Shown piece by piece: positions 23,110 through 35,646 of a DNA stretch of 64,000 nt. A model generated the notes under the pieces. That model ran no database searches and was not told the DNA's origin. It was given only the letters and a program-made list of their open reading frames with translations. The stretch is from Asterias rubens (Eukaryota > Echinodermata > Asteroidea > Forcipulatida > Asteriidae), in NCBI RefSeq assembly GCF_902459465.1, contig NC_047077.1, forward strand, positions 4,464,001 to 4,528,000, in the 5' to 3' direction. The first letter of the stretch is position 1. The number at the start of each line of letters is the position of its first letter. The translations under genes and the position numbers were made by a program.

Positions 23110-23610
23110 TTGCCCTATACACAGAATTCACTGCTTCCGTAAGCGCTGATTCTTTGCTCACGGTAAGCAGTGCCATGAAATTGGGACCAGCTGGAGCTGT
23201 TTATAACCGGCTTTCTGTGCTAGCCTTTCAAGCGTAGAATGCCTAGAAACATGCAGTAGGCACGCACAAAAGCCAAAATTCGCCGCTAACCCATGAAATA
23301 CGCTTGCCGTATACACAGAATTCCCTGCTTCCGCAAGCGCCGATTCTTTGCTCACGGTAAGCAGTGCCATGAAATTGGGCCCTGCTGGAGCTGTTTATAA
23401 CCGGCTTTCTGAGCTAGCCTTTCAAGCGTAGAATGCCTAGAAACGTGGAGTAGGCACGCGCAAAAGCCAAAATTCGCCGCTAACCCATGAAATACGCTTG
23501 CCGTATACACAGAATTCCCTGCTTCCGTAAGCGCTGATTTTTTGCTTACGGTAAGCAGAACCATGAAATTGGGCCCAGCTGGAGCTGTTTATAACCGGCC
23601 GGCTTCCGCG
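23110..23610. repeat. About 194-bp tandem repeat of a MITE half
   Basis: Three units; the phrase GCCATGAAATTGGG recurs at about 23,170, 23,364 and 23,559. Each unit resembles one end plus the interior of the fold-back MITE at 10,227-10,460 (GTAAGCAG..CCATGAAATTGGGCCC). It probably arose by tandem duplication of an element copy. Confidence 0.85.
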
Positions 23611-23929
23611 TGTCAGGCCTACGTACGCCAATATACTCATGCCGAACGCGCAATTCATAGCTTTTAGTAACAGGGCGTAATCTATTTCTAAGCGCGCGCG
23701 AATATCTATTTAAATTTCTAAGCGCGCTTTTTAACAAAAGGGCATTTATGAATGGGAATAAAAGAGTAGTGACTTGTTCTTAAACGTATGTTGCCGTGCG
23801 ATATAAACCCTCGCCTTCTGCTCGGGCCTTTATCACCTGGCAACGACCCTGCTGGTTTTAAATGGCCAATAAAGAACTCGTCGCTTCCCTCTTGTTCCCC
23901 TATCAAATGTCCATCAATTGAACAGATAA

Positions 23930-24030
23930 ACAGTTCTTGAACTTGGTTCATGAACTGCTCTAATGAACATGTTGTGAACTGTTTGAGGCATGTTCATGGA
24001 CTGATCATGAACATTCTTGAAAGTTCATCG
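23930..24030. promoter_or_regulatory. Heat-shock-element-like and p53-like motif cluster
   Basis: GAACATTCTTGAAAGTTC at 24,009-24,026 is a perfect four-unit alternating GAA/TTC array, the consensus bound by heat-shock factor. Just to the left, TTCTTGAACTTGGTTCATGAAC holds more inverted GAA units. GAACATGTTG (23,965-23,974) and AGGCATGTTC (23,986-23,995) resemble a spaced p53-family site. No promoter or transcription start is established next to it. Confidence 0.3.
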
Positions 24031-24229
24031 AGTCAAATTCCATCTTACCTGATGGGGTAGATTGGTTAGCTGCATAGAGCTATATATACATACGTATATA
24101 CAGCTGATGACAATTAGTTAACAACAGGGTGGACCACGTGAAGGTTGTCATCTCCCACCCCACAAAAGGGATCGTAATACATCTGAGAGTGTAACCATTA
24201 CAACAATTGCTTCTTTGTAATGTTACCCC

Positions 24230-24282
24230 CCTCTAATTATTATTTATTATTATTATTATTTTATGTTATTATTATATTATAA
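24230..24282. repeat. TTA-type microsatellite
   Basis: A run of TTA/TTAT units leading directly into the 59-bp satellite. Confidence 0.85.
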
Positions 24283-25880
24283 AACCTTGTTCATGAGTAC
24301 TCTATACAGCTAAGACAATGGCATGACCTTTGTATACATACAACCTTGTTAATGAGTACTCTATACAGCTAAGACAATGTCATGACCTTTGTAATTATAA
24401 ACCTTGTTAATGAGTACTCTATACAGATAAGATAATGTCATGACCTTTGTAATTATAAAACCTTGTTAATGAGTACTCTTTACAGCTAAGACAATGTCAT
24501 GACCTTTGTAATGATAAAACCTTGTTAATGAGTACTCTTTACAGCTAAGACAATGTCATGGCCTTGTATTTATAAAACCTTGTTAATGAGTACTCTAAAC
24601 AGCTAAGACAATGTCATGACCTTTGTAATTATAAAACCTTGTTAATGAGTACTCTATACAGCTAAGACAATGTCATGACCTTTGTAATTATAAAAGCTTT
24701 TAATGAGTACTCTATACAGCTAAGACAATGTCATGACCTTTGTAATTATAAAACCTTGTTAATGAGTATACTCTATACAGCTAAGACAATGTCATGACCT
24801 TTGTAATTATAAAACCTTGTTAATGAGTACTCTATACAGCTAAGACAATGTCATGACCTTTGTAATTATAAAACCTTGTTAATGAGTACTCTATACAGCT
24901 AAGACAATGTCATGACCTTTGTAATAATAAAACCTTGTTAATGAGTACTCTATACAGCTAAGACAATGTCATGACCTTTGTTGTTATAAAACCTTGTTAA
25001 TGAGTACTCTATACAGCTAAGACAATGTCATGACCTTTGTAATTATAAAACCTTGTTAATGAGTACTCTATACAGATAAGATAATGTCATGACCTTTGTA
25101 ATTATAAAACCTTGTTAATGAGTACTCTTTACAGCTAAGACAATGTCATGGCATTGTATTTATAAAACCTTGTTATGAGTACTCTATACAGCTAAGACAA
25201 TGTCATGACCTTTGTTATTATAAAACCTTGTTAATGAGTACTCTATACAGCTAAGACAATGTCATGACCTTTGTAATTATAAAACCTTGTTAATGAGTAC
25301 TCTATACAGCTAAGACAATATCATGACCTTTGTTATTATAAAACCTTGTTAATGAGTACTCTATACAGCTAAGACAATGTCATTACCTTTGTAATGATAA
25401 AACCTTGTTAATGAGTACTCTTTACAGCTAAGACAATGTCATGACCTTTGTAATAATAAAACCTTGTTAATGAGTACTCTATACAGCTAAAACAATGTCA
25501 TGACCTTTGTAATTATAAAACCTTGTTAATGAGTACTCTATACAGCTAAGACAATGTCATGACCTTTATAATTATAATTATATTAACCTATTAATGAGTA
25601 CTCTATACAGCTAAGACAATGTCAAGACCTTTGTAATTAAATCACCTCGTTAATGAGTACTCTATGACATTGTCATGACCTTTATAATTGAAATAACCTC
25701 GTTAATGAGTACTCTATGACATTGTCATGACCTTTGTAATTACATCACCTCATTAATGAGTACTCTTTGACATTGTCATGACCTTTGTAATTAAATCACC
25801 TCGTTAATGAGGACTCTATGACATTGTCATGACCTTTGTAATTAAATAACCTCGGTAATGAGTACTCTTAAACAACCTCC
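24283..25880. repeat. 59-bp satellite
   Basis: About 23 units with core CCTTGTTAATGAGTACTCTA, TACAGCTAAGACAATGTC and ATGACCTTTGTAATT. The phrase ACCTTGTTAAT recurs every 59 bases. The last units (from about 25,640) replace the CAGCTAAGACAATGTC portion with GACATTGTC, shortening the period to roughly 50. Variation is greatest in the last bases of each unit (AATTAT, AATGAT, TTGTTAT). Confidence 0.95.
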
Positions 25881-26109
25881 ATATTCACACAACACAATGT
25901 CATGACCTTTCACATTAAAAGCTTTAAGAGTTACCAACAAAACAACATGGTGGCCACCATGTAAGCTACCCCAGAACAAATACCATGTAAACAATTAGAC
26001 TAATAAATAATTGAAAGACAAATTAAGTAGTAACAATACAAAACTAAATGTCTAATAAACACTTAAACACACTCCTTAAACATATTGTTCTCTTTTTATT
26101 TGTTATGAA

Positions 26110-26410
26110 TTTACTACAAATAAACTTATGTTGTTTCGTATTTTGTAATGAGCAAACTGCATTACAAATTAACTTAACTTGTTTCACGGTTGTGATGCGG
26201 TACTTCATTACGCACATGAAACGTTTACATACTTGCAATAAGGTACTTCATTGCAAGCATGTTATAATTACATGATTGTAATGAAGTACCTCATTACAAA
26301 CATGCAGTTTTTGTATGTGAATACATGAACTTGTATAGTACCTCGATACAAGTTTAACATGTATTCTGTCTACATACTTGTAATGAAGTACCTCATTTCA
26401 AGTATGTTGA
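26110..26410. repeat. Cluster of six short hairpins with a shared GTAC core
   Basis: Successive inverted repeats lie near 26,138-26,168, 26,190-26,216, 26,230-26,260, 26,272-26,304, 26,324-26,356 and 26,384-26,408. Five share a centre of GGTACTTCATT or AGTACCTCATT. The stems differ from one another yet pair within each unit (ACTTGCAAT with ATTGCAAG, ACTTGTAT with ATACAAGT). CATG phrases separate them. Confidence 0.6.
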
Positions 26411-26479
26411 CAACAAATCGAAAAGCACATATACTTCCAAGAATGCATTAAACAGGCCAACGAAATGTGAAATCTTCAC

Positions 26480-29400
26480 AAATCTTGTTGTGGCTTGTAG
26501 TCAGGCACCCTCTGGGATGTAGCTTGTAGTCAGGCACCCTCTGCGATGTGGCTTGTAGTCAGGCACCCTCTGGGATGTGGCTTGTAGTCAGGCACCCTCT
26601 GGGATGTAGCTCGTAGCCAGGCACCCTCTGGGATGTTGTCAGCAGCAGGTAGCACCACATCCCCAGCAGAACTGCAGACTCCTGAAATATATACCAATCG
26701 AGTCAAATCAACAAGTGTAACACTGCATGTCTCTATGTGGGTCTGTACATAAGCCCTTTTGATTAATTATGATCAGAATTTGGAAATTTACCCATGTTTG
26801 GTGCGCTTCAATCACATGGGATGATGTCCTCTAGGCAGGCACCCTCTGGGATGTGGCTTGTAGTCAGGCACCATATGGGATGTGGCTTGTAGTCAGGCAC
26901 CCTCTGGGATGTAGCTCGTAGCCAGGCACCCTCTGGGATGTTGTCAGCAGCAGGTAGCACCCATCCCCAGCAGAACTGCAGACTCCTGAAATATATACCA
27001 ATCGAGTCAAATCAACAAGTGTAACACTGCATGTCTCTATGTGGGTCTGTACATAAGCCCTTTTGATTAATTATGATCAGAATTTGGAAATTTATCTATG
27101 TTTGGTGCGCTTCAATCACATGGGATGATGTCCTCTAGAAGGCACTCTCTGGGATGTAGCTTGTAGTCAGGCACCCTCTGGGATATGGCTTGAAGTCATG
27201 CACCCTCTTGGATGTGGCTTGTAGTCAGGCACCCTCTGGGATGTGGCTTGTAGTCAGGCACCCTCTGGGATGTGGCTTGTAGTCAGGCACCCTCTGGGAT
27301 GTGGCTTGTAGTCAGGCACCCTCTGGGATGTGGCTCGTAGTCAGGCACCCTCTGGTATGTAGCTCGTAGCCAGGCCCCCCTCTGGGATGTTGTCAGCAGC
27401 AGGTAGCACCACATCCCCAGCAGAACTGCAGACTCCTGAAATATATACCAATCGAGTCAAATCAACAAGTGTAACACTGCATGTCTCTATGTGGGTCTGT
27501 ACATCAGCCCGTTCGATTAATTATGATCAGAATTTGGAAATTTACCCATGTTTGGTGCGCTTCAATCACATGGGATGATGTCCTCTAGGCAGGCACCCTC
27601 TGGGATGTGGCTTGTAGTCAGGCACCCTCTGGGATGTGGCTTGTAGTCAGGCACCCTCTGGGATGTGGCTTGTAGTCAAGCACCCTCTGGGATGTAGCTT
27701 GTAGTCAGGCACCCTCTGGGATGTGGCTCGTTGTCAGGCACCCTCTGGTATGTAGCTCGTAGCCAGGCACCCTCTGGGATGTTGTCAGCAGCAGGTAGCA
27801 CCACATCCCCAGCAGAACTGCAGACTCCTGAAATATTTACCAATCGAGTCAAATCAACAAGTGTAACACTGCATGTCTCTATGTGGGTCTGTACATAAGC
27901 CCTTTTGATTAATTATGATCAGAATTTGGAAATTTACCTATGTTTGGTGCGCTACAATCACATGGGATGAAGTCCTCTAGGCAGGCACCCTCTGGGATGT
28001 GGCTTGTAGTCAGGCACCCTCTGGGATGTGGCTTGTAGTCAGGCACCCTCTGGGATGTGGCTTGTAGTCAGGCACCCTCTGGGATGTGGCTCGTAGTCAG
28101 GCACCCTCTGGTATGTAGCTCGTAGCCAGGCACCCTCTGGGATGTTGTCAGCAGCAGGTAGCACCACATCCCCAGCAGAACTGCAGACTCCTAAAATATA
28201 TACCAATCGAGTCATATCAACAAGTGTAACACTGCATGTCTCTATGTGGGTCTGTACGTAAGCCCTTTTGATTAATTATGATCAGAATTTGGAAATTTAC
28301 CTATGTTTTGTGCGCTTCAATCACATGGGATGATGTCCTCTAGGCAGGCACCCTCTGGGATGTGGCTTGTAGTCAGGCACCCTCTGGGATGTGGCTTGTA
28401 GTCAGGCACCCTCTGGGATGTGGCTTGTAGTCAGGCACCCTCTGGGATGTGGCTTGTAGTCAGGCACCCTCTGGGATGTGGCTTGTAGTCAGGCACCCTC
28501 TGGGATGTGGCTTGTAGTCAGGCACCCTCTGGGATGTGGCTTGTAGTCAGGCACCCTCTGGGATGTGGCTCGTAGTCAGGCACCCTCTGGTATGTAGCTC
28601 GTAGCCAGGCACCCTCTGGGATGTTGTAAGCAGCAGGTAGCACCACATCCCCAGCAGAACTGCAGACTCCTGAAATATATACAAATCGAGTCAAATCAAC
28701 AAGTGTAACACTGCATGTCTCTATGTGGGTCTGTACATAAGCCCTTTTGATTAATTATGATCAGAGTTTGGAAATTTATCTATGTTTGGTGCGCTTCAAT
28801 CACATGGGATGATGTCCTCTAGTCAGGCACTCTCTGGGATGTAGCTTGTAGTCAGGCACCCTCTGGGATGTGGCTTGTAGTCAGGCACCCTCTTGGATGT
28901 GGCTTGTAGTCAGGCACCCTCTGGGATATGGCCTGTTGTCAGGCACCCTCTGGGACGTGGCTTGTAGTCAGGCACCCTCTGGGATGTGGCTTTTAGTCAA
29001 GCACCCTCTGGGATGTAGCTTGTAGTCAGGCACCCTCTGGGATGTGGCTCGTTCTCAGGCACCCTCTGGGATGTAGCTCGTAGCCAGGCACCCTCTAGGA
29101 TGTTGTCAGCAGCAGGTAGCACCACATCCCCAGCAGAACTGCAGACTCCTGAAATATTTACCAATCGAGTCAAATCAACAAGTGTAACACTGCATGTCTC
29201 TATGTGGGTCTGTACATAAGCCCTTTTGATTAATTATGATCAGAATTTGGAAATTTACCTATGTTTGGTGCGCTACAATCACATGGGATGATGTCCTCTA
29301 GGCAGGCACCCTCTGGGATGTGGCTTGTAGTCAGGCATCCTCTGGGATGTGGCTTGTAGTCAGGCACCCTCTGGGATGTGGCTTGTAGTCAGGCACCCTC

Positions 29401-30402
29401 TGGGATGTGGCTTGTAGTCAGGCACCCTCTGGGATGTGGCTTGTAGTCAGGCACCCTCTGGGATGTGGCTTGTAGTCAGGCACCCTCTGGGATGTGGCTT
29501 GTAGTCAGGCACCCTCTGGGATGTGGCTTGTAGTCAGGCACCCTCTGGGATGTGGCTTGTAGTCAGGCACCCTCTGGGATGTGGCTTGTAGTCAGGCACC
29601 CTCTGGGATGTGGCTTGTAGTCAGGCACCCTCTGGGATATGGCTGTAGTCAGGCACCCTCTGGGATGTGGCTTGTAGTCAGGCACCCTCTGGGATGTGGC
29701 TTGTAGTCAGGCACCCTCTGGGATGTGGCTTGTAGTCAGGCACCCTCTGGGATGTGGCTTGTAGTCAGGCACCCTCTGGGATGTGGCTTGTAGTCAGGCA
29801 CCCTCTGGGATGTGGCTCGTAGTCAGGCACCCTCTGGGATGTGGCTTGTAGTCAGGCACCCTCTGGGATGTGGCTCGTAGTCAGGCACCCTCTGGTATGT
29901 GGCTTGTAGTCAGGCACCCTCTGGGATGTGGCTTGTAGTCAGGCACCCTCTGGGATGTGGCTTGTAGTCAGGCACCCTCTGGGATGTGGCTTGTAGTCAG
30001 GCACCCTCTGGGATGTGGCTTGTAGTCAGGCACCCTCTGGGATGTGGCTTGTAGTCAGGCACCCTCTGGGATGTGGCTCGTAGTCAGGCACCCTCTGGTA
30101 TGTAGCTCGTAGCCAGGCAACCTCTGGGATGTTGTCAGCAGCAGGTAGCACCACATCCCCAGCAGAACTGCAGACTCCTAAAATATATACCAATCGAGTC
30201 AAATCAACAAGTGTAACACTGCATGTCTCTATGTGGGTCTGTACGTAAGCCCTTTTGATTAATTATGATCAGAATTTGGAAATTTACCTATGTTTTGTGC
30301 GCTTCAATCACATGGGATGATGTCCTCTAGGCAGGCACCCTCTGGGATGTGGCTTGTAGTCAGGCACCCTCTGGGATGTGGCTTGTAGTCAGGCACCCTC
30401 TG
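26480..30402. repeat. 29-bp satellite with embedded 205-bp cassettes
   Basis: The unit is GGCACCCTCTGGGATGTGGC plus TTGTAGTCA, repeated from about 3 to over 25 times between cassettes. Eight cassettes of about 205 bases start with GATGTTGTCAGCAGCAGGTA near 26,631, 26,936, 27,387, 27,778, 28,139, 28,618, 29,098 and 30,129. They end at GATGTCCTCTAGGCA. The last 29-bp units before each cassette carry the variant GTATGTAGCTCGTAGCC, so the whole is a higher-order repeat of variable length. Confidence 0.95.
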
Positions 30403-33400
30403 ATACTACAACTGATACTGCAACTGATGCTACAACTGATGCTACAACTGGTGCTACAACTGGTGCTACAACTGGTGCTACAACTGGTACTACAACTGAT
30501 ACTACAACTGATACTACAACTGATACTACAACTGATACTACAACTGATACTACAACTGATACTACAACTGATGCTACAACTGGTGCTACAACTGATGCTA
30601 CAACTGATGCTACAACTGATGCTACAACTGATGCTACAACTGATGCTACAACTGATGCTACAACTGATGCTACAACTGATGCTACAACTGATGCTACAAC
30701 TGATGCTACAACTGATGCTACAACTGATGCTACAACTGATGCTACAACTGGTACTACAACTGGTGCTACAACTGATGCTACAACTGATGCTACAACTGAT
30801 GCTACATCTGATACTACAACTGATGCTACAACTGATGCTACAACTGGTGCTACAACTGGTGCTACAACTGGTGCTACAACTGATGCTACAACTGATGCTA
30901 CAACTGATGCTACAACTGATGCTACAACTGATGCTACAACTGATGCTACAACTGATGCTACAACTGATGCTACAACTGATGCTACAACTGATGCTACAAC
31001 TGATGCTACAACTGATACTACAACTGATGCTACAACTGATGCTACAACTGATGCTACAACTGATGCTACAACTGATGCTACAACTGATGCTACAACTGAT
31101 GCTACAACTGATGCTACAACTGATGCTACAACTGGTGCTACAACTGGTGCTACAACTGGTGCTACAACTGGTGCTACAACTGATGCTACAACTGGTACTA
31201 CAACTGGTACTACAACTGGTGCTACAACTGGTGCTACAACTGATGCTACAACTGATGCTACAACTGATGCTACAACTGATGCTACAACTGATGCTACAAC
31301 TGATGCTACAACTGATGCTACAACTGATACTACAACTGATACTACAACTGATGCTACAACTGATGCAACAACTGATGCTACAACTGGTGCTACAACTGAT
31401 GCTACAACTGATGCTACAACTGATGCTACAACTGATGCTACAACTGATGCTACAACTGATGCTACAACTGATGCTACAACTGATGCTACAACTGATGCTA
31501 CAACTGATGCTACAACTGATGCTACAACTGATGCTACAACTGATGCTACAACTGATGCTACAACTGATGCTACAACTGATGCTACAACTGATGCTACAAC
31601 TGATGCTACAACTGATGCTACAACTGATGCTACAACTGATGCTACAACTGATGCTACAACTGATGCTACAACTGATGCTACAACTGATGCTACAACTGAT
31701 GCTACAACTGATGCTACAACTGATGCTACAACTGATGCTACAACTGATGCTACAACTGATGCTACAACTGATACTACAACTGATACTACAACTGATACTA
31801 CAACTGATGCTACAACTGATGCTACAACTGATGCTACAACTGATGCTACAACTGATGCTACAACTGATGCTACAACTGATGCTACAACTGATGCTACAAC
31901 TGATGCTACAACTGATGCTACAACTGGTACTACAACTGGTGCTACAACTGATGCTACAACTGATGCTACAACTGATGCTACATCTGATACTACAACTGAT
32001 GCTACAACTGATGCTACAACTGGTGCTACAACTGGTGCTACAACTGGTGCTACAACTGATGCTACAACTGATGCTACAACTGATGCTACAACTGATGCTA
32101 CAACTGATGCTACAACTGATGCTACAACTGATGCTACAACTGATGCTACAACTGATGCTACAACTGATGCTACAACTGATGCTACAACTGATACTACAAC
32201 TGATGCTACAACTGATGCTACAACTGATGCTACAACTGATGCTACAACTGATGCTACAACTGATGCTACAACTGATGCTACAACTGATGCTACAACTGAT
32301 GCTACAACTGGTGCTACAACTGGTGCTACAACTGGTGCTACAACTGGTGCTACAACTGATGCTACAACTGGTACTACAACTGGTGCTACAACTGGTGCTA
32401 CAACTGATGCTACAACTGATGCTACAACTGATGCTACAACTGATGCTACAACTGATGCTACAACTGATGCTACAACTGATGCTACAACTGATACTACAAC
32501 TGATACTACAACTGATGCTACAACTGATGCAACAACTGATGCTACAACTGGTACTACAACTGGTACTACAACTGGTACTACAACTGATGCTACAACTGAT
32601 GCTACAACTGATGCTACAACTGATGCTACAACTGATGCTACAACTGGTGCTACAACTGGTGCTACAACTGATGCTACAACTGATGCTACAACTGATGCTA
32701 CAACTGATGCTACAACTGATGCTACAACTGATGCTACAACTGATGCTACAACTGGTGCTACAACTGGTGCTACAACTGATGCTACAACTGATGCTACAAC
32801 TGATGCTACAACTGATGCTACAACTGATGCTACAACTGGTGCTACAACTGGTGCTACAACTGGTGCTACAACTGGTGCTACAACTGGTGCTACAACTGGT
32901 GCTACAACTGGTGCTACAACTGATGCTACAACTGATGCTACAACTGATGCTACAACTGATGCTACAACTGATGCTACAACTGATGCTACAACTGATGCTA
33001 CAACTGATGCTACAACTGATGCTACAACTGATGCTACAACTGATGCTACAACTGATGCTACAACTGATGCCACAACTGATGCCACAACTGATGCCACAAC
33101 TGATGCCACAACTGATGCCACAACTGATGCCACAACTGATGCCACAACTGATGCCACAACTGATGCCACAACTGATGCCACAACTGATGCCACAACTGAT
33201 GCCACAACTGATGCTACAAATGATGCTACAACTGATGCTACAACTGATGCTACAACTGATGCTACAACTGATGCTACAACTGATGCTACAACTGGTGCTA
33301 CAACTGGTGCTACAACTGGTGCTACAACTGGTGCTACAACTGTGCTACAACTGATGCTACAACTGATGCTACAACTGATGCTACAACTGATGCTACAACT

Positions 33401-33905
33401 GATGCTACAACTGATGCTACAACTGATGCTACAACTGATGCTACAACTGGTGCTACAACTGGTGCTACAACTGGTGCTACAACTGGTGCTACAACTGGTG
33501 CTACAACTGGTGCTACAACTGATGCTACAACTGATGCTACAACTGATGCTACAACTGATGCTACAACTGGTGCTACAACTGGTGCTACAACTGGTGCTAC
33601 AACTGGTGCTACAACTGGTGCTACAACTGGTGCTACAACTGGTGCTACAACTGATGCTACAACTGATGCTACAACTGATGCTACAACTGATGCTACAACT
33701 GATGCCACAACTGATGCCACAACTGATGCCACAACTGATGCCACAACTGATGCCACAACTGATGCCACAACTGATGCCACAACTGATGCCACAACTGATG
33801 CCACAACTGATGCCACAACTGATGCCACAACTGATGCCACAACTGATGCCACAACTGATGCCACAACTGATGCCACAACTGATGCCACAACTGATACTAC
33901 TACTA
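30403..33905. repeat. 12-bp minisatellite (GATGCTACAACT)
   Basis: About 290 units of GATGCTACAACT with variants GGTGCTACAACT, GATACTACAACT and GATGCCACAACT. As 12 is a multiple of three and no unit contains a stop in several frames, long false reading frames appear on both strands. The rare phrase CATCTGATAC occurs at 30,805 and 31,981, exactly 98 units apart within matching variant patterns, showing a large internal duplication. One unit lacks a base at about 33,342. Confidence 0.97.
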
Positions 33906-33982
33906 CAACAGCAACAGCAACAGCAACAGCTGTAATAAATAATAATAATTAATAATAATAATAATAATTAATAATAATAACC
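33900..33982. repeat. ACAGCA and AAT microsatellites
   Basis: A short CAACAG run followed by AATAATAAT/AATTAATAAT, closing the satellite block. Confidence 0.9.
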
Positions 33983-34377
33983 GAATTTATAAAGCGCCTT
34001 TTCCAAAGGATGCAAAGCGCTAAAATGCGTAAACCGCGGATCGGCGGAAGAGTTGCATGCCTGGAGCGCTATGTTTGAAATGTGAGACCCAAGGACGCCT
34101 CTCATTGAACAGACTTATAAGAAACCTCAAATATTTCCACACAGTTTTAAATTGAAATGGATGTCCACAGGCCAATAATGAAATTGTAAGATACAACAGA
34201 CTTTTATTATGGTGTGGCCATCTTGATTTTCTTCCATGGAAATCAATGTAACCAAACCAAGGCTGGAAGATTAATGGTCTGGTTCCTTTTTGTACAATGA
34301 GTGTAGCATTCAATACTGTTATTGGATACATTGAACATGACCGATATGATGGCAGTATGATGCAGGTCTCTACTTAC

Positions 34378-34499
34378 TGTTTTCTTTCCTCTCCTCAAGT
34401 AGCAGTTGTTTCTCTTGGAATGAGGCCATGAAGACCGACCCCCCTTCCTCCTTGCGCATCTGGAAGGCGCTCTTTTGCCGTTCACTGTACTTTGGAATC
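34378..34499 (-). other. Candidate exon, unknown gene
   Basis: 122 bases between a pyrimidine-rich acceptor (GTAAAG) and a strong GTAAGT donor, phase 2 in and phase 1 out. It encodes IPKYSERQKSAFQMRKEEGG and then VFMASFQEKQLLLEERKEN. The Met/Gln/Glu-rich helix resembles the tail of SANT/Myb-like or MADF-type proteins in style only. It may share a gene with 22,482-22,566, but their phases do not join directly. Confidence 0.45.
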
Positions 34500-34837
34500 C
34501 TTTACGAAAAAGAGCAGGACAAAACAAAAGATGGAGAGATGAACTAAGTACATGAAGGGGCATTGCTTGGCAACCAGACCATTGCTGTGCACTAGCGGGT
34601 CGTGTGCAGGCGGCAGCGAATAAACCCGAAGAAACCACACGTCCAGACACGTCACTATTTTTGGCAATATGTTTGCTGCCACCATCGGTGAAAGGTGCTC
34701 GTGTTTGGGGAAGCCCTTATGTTGCGAATTTTGTTTTTTTCTCAAATACAAGATGAGTGTAAAAATCTAGGAATAAGGTAAGGTACTAAAATACAGATCT
34801 TTTAAATGTAGATGGCTGAAGGGGGGTATTTTGTATG

Positions 34838-35006
34838 GTCTTTAAGCACAAATTATTATGCTAACTGGACTCTGGTTACCAGCTAAAATACCATGTCACA
34901 TGAACAAATTGTGACTGGTTTCCTGCTCATTTCTGCTTAGCCCCTTAGCAGAAAAATTTTTCAGCAATATTTTCTGCTTAAGCAGCTCTCTCTATGAAAT
35001 TGGGCC
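34838..35006. mobile_element. Fold-back MITE, AAATTGGGCC family
   Basis: It has AGCAGAAA/TTTCTGCT arms and the terminal phrase CTCTATGAAATTGGGCC. It is a relative of 18,602-18,794. Confidence 0.55.
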
Positions 35007-35646
35007 GTGGTCTGGTAAGGGTCACTTCTATGGGGAAAATGTACTTTTGTATTGGAACCTTGAAGAGTGAGGGCACCACAACAAAAGCACAGGGCACCAT
35101 AGCCCTAATTAGGACTCTTCCTCTGTACACAGATACAGAGTCCTAATTATTAAGGCCCGTTTCTGGGGCGGAAAATTTTCAAAGCTTCATAACTAAAAAT
35201 CTTACCTGCAACAAGCCATTTATTTCAACAGATTTACATTCCATTGCAGCATATTTCATATCGAATGAAAAAGTGGTGGCACCATACGGAAACTTGTATG
35301 TATAGTGCCAGTGCCACTGCCACAACAACTTGTGCCAGCACTTATTAAATTTTACCCTCATGATAATTTTCCGCATGTCCCCACTGGGCAATTTGTTACC
35401 GATTACCGAGATTACCGGATATTACCGGTAATATCAGCCCAAAATTTGACTAAGTCCAAATATTACCAATATTACCATGTTATTACCCAAATGATATTAC
35501 CTGTGTTATAATGAAAGTGTTATAAATTCCTTAATATTTGATATTTTGAGGATAAGGATAACATATGAATGATCCTCGAGGCCAATGGTCTGTTTCTGAT
35601 GAGGAAAACAATTGGAAAATGGTGCACCATCGTACCACAATTTCCA

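Noticed and set aside
26480-30402. CRISPR-like array of 29-base repeats
   Set aside because: The 29-mers are directly adjacent with no unique spacers, and the eight cassettes are copies of one another. This is a eukaryotic satellite.
30349-33935. Very long open frames (up to 1,185 codons) on both strands
   Set aside because: They are produced by a 12-base repeat lacking stop codons in several phases. Frames overlap in all registers, with no codon bias, start context or homology.
34020-34650. Minus-strand ORFs of 103-135 codons
   Set aside because: Only the 122-base splice-bounded segment 34,378-34,499 is credible, and it uses a different frame from the long ORF.
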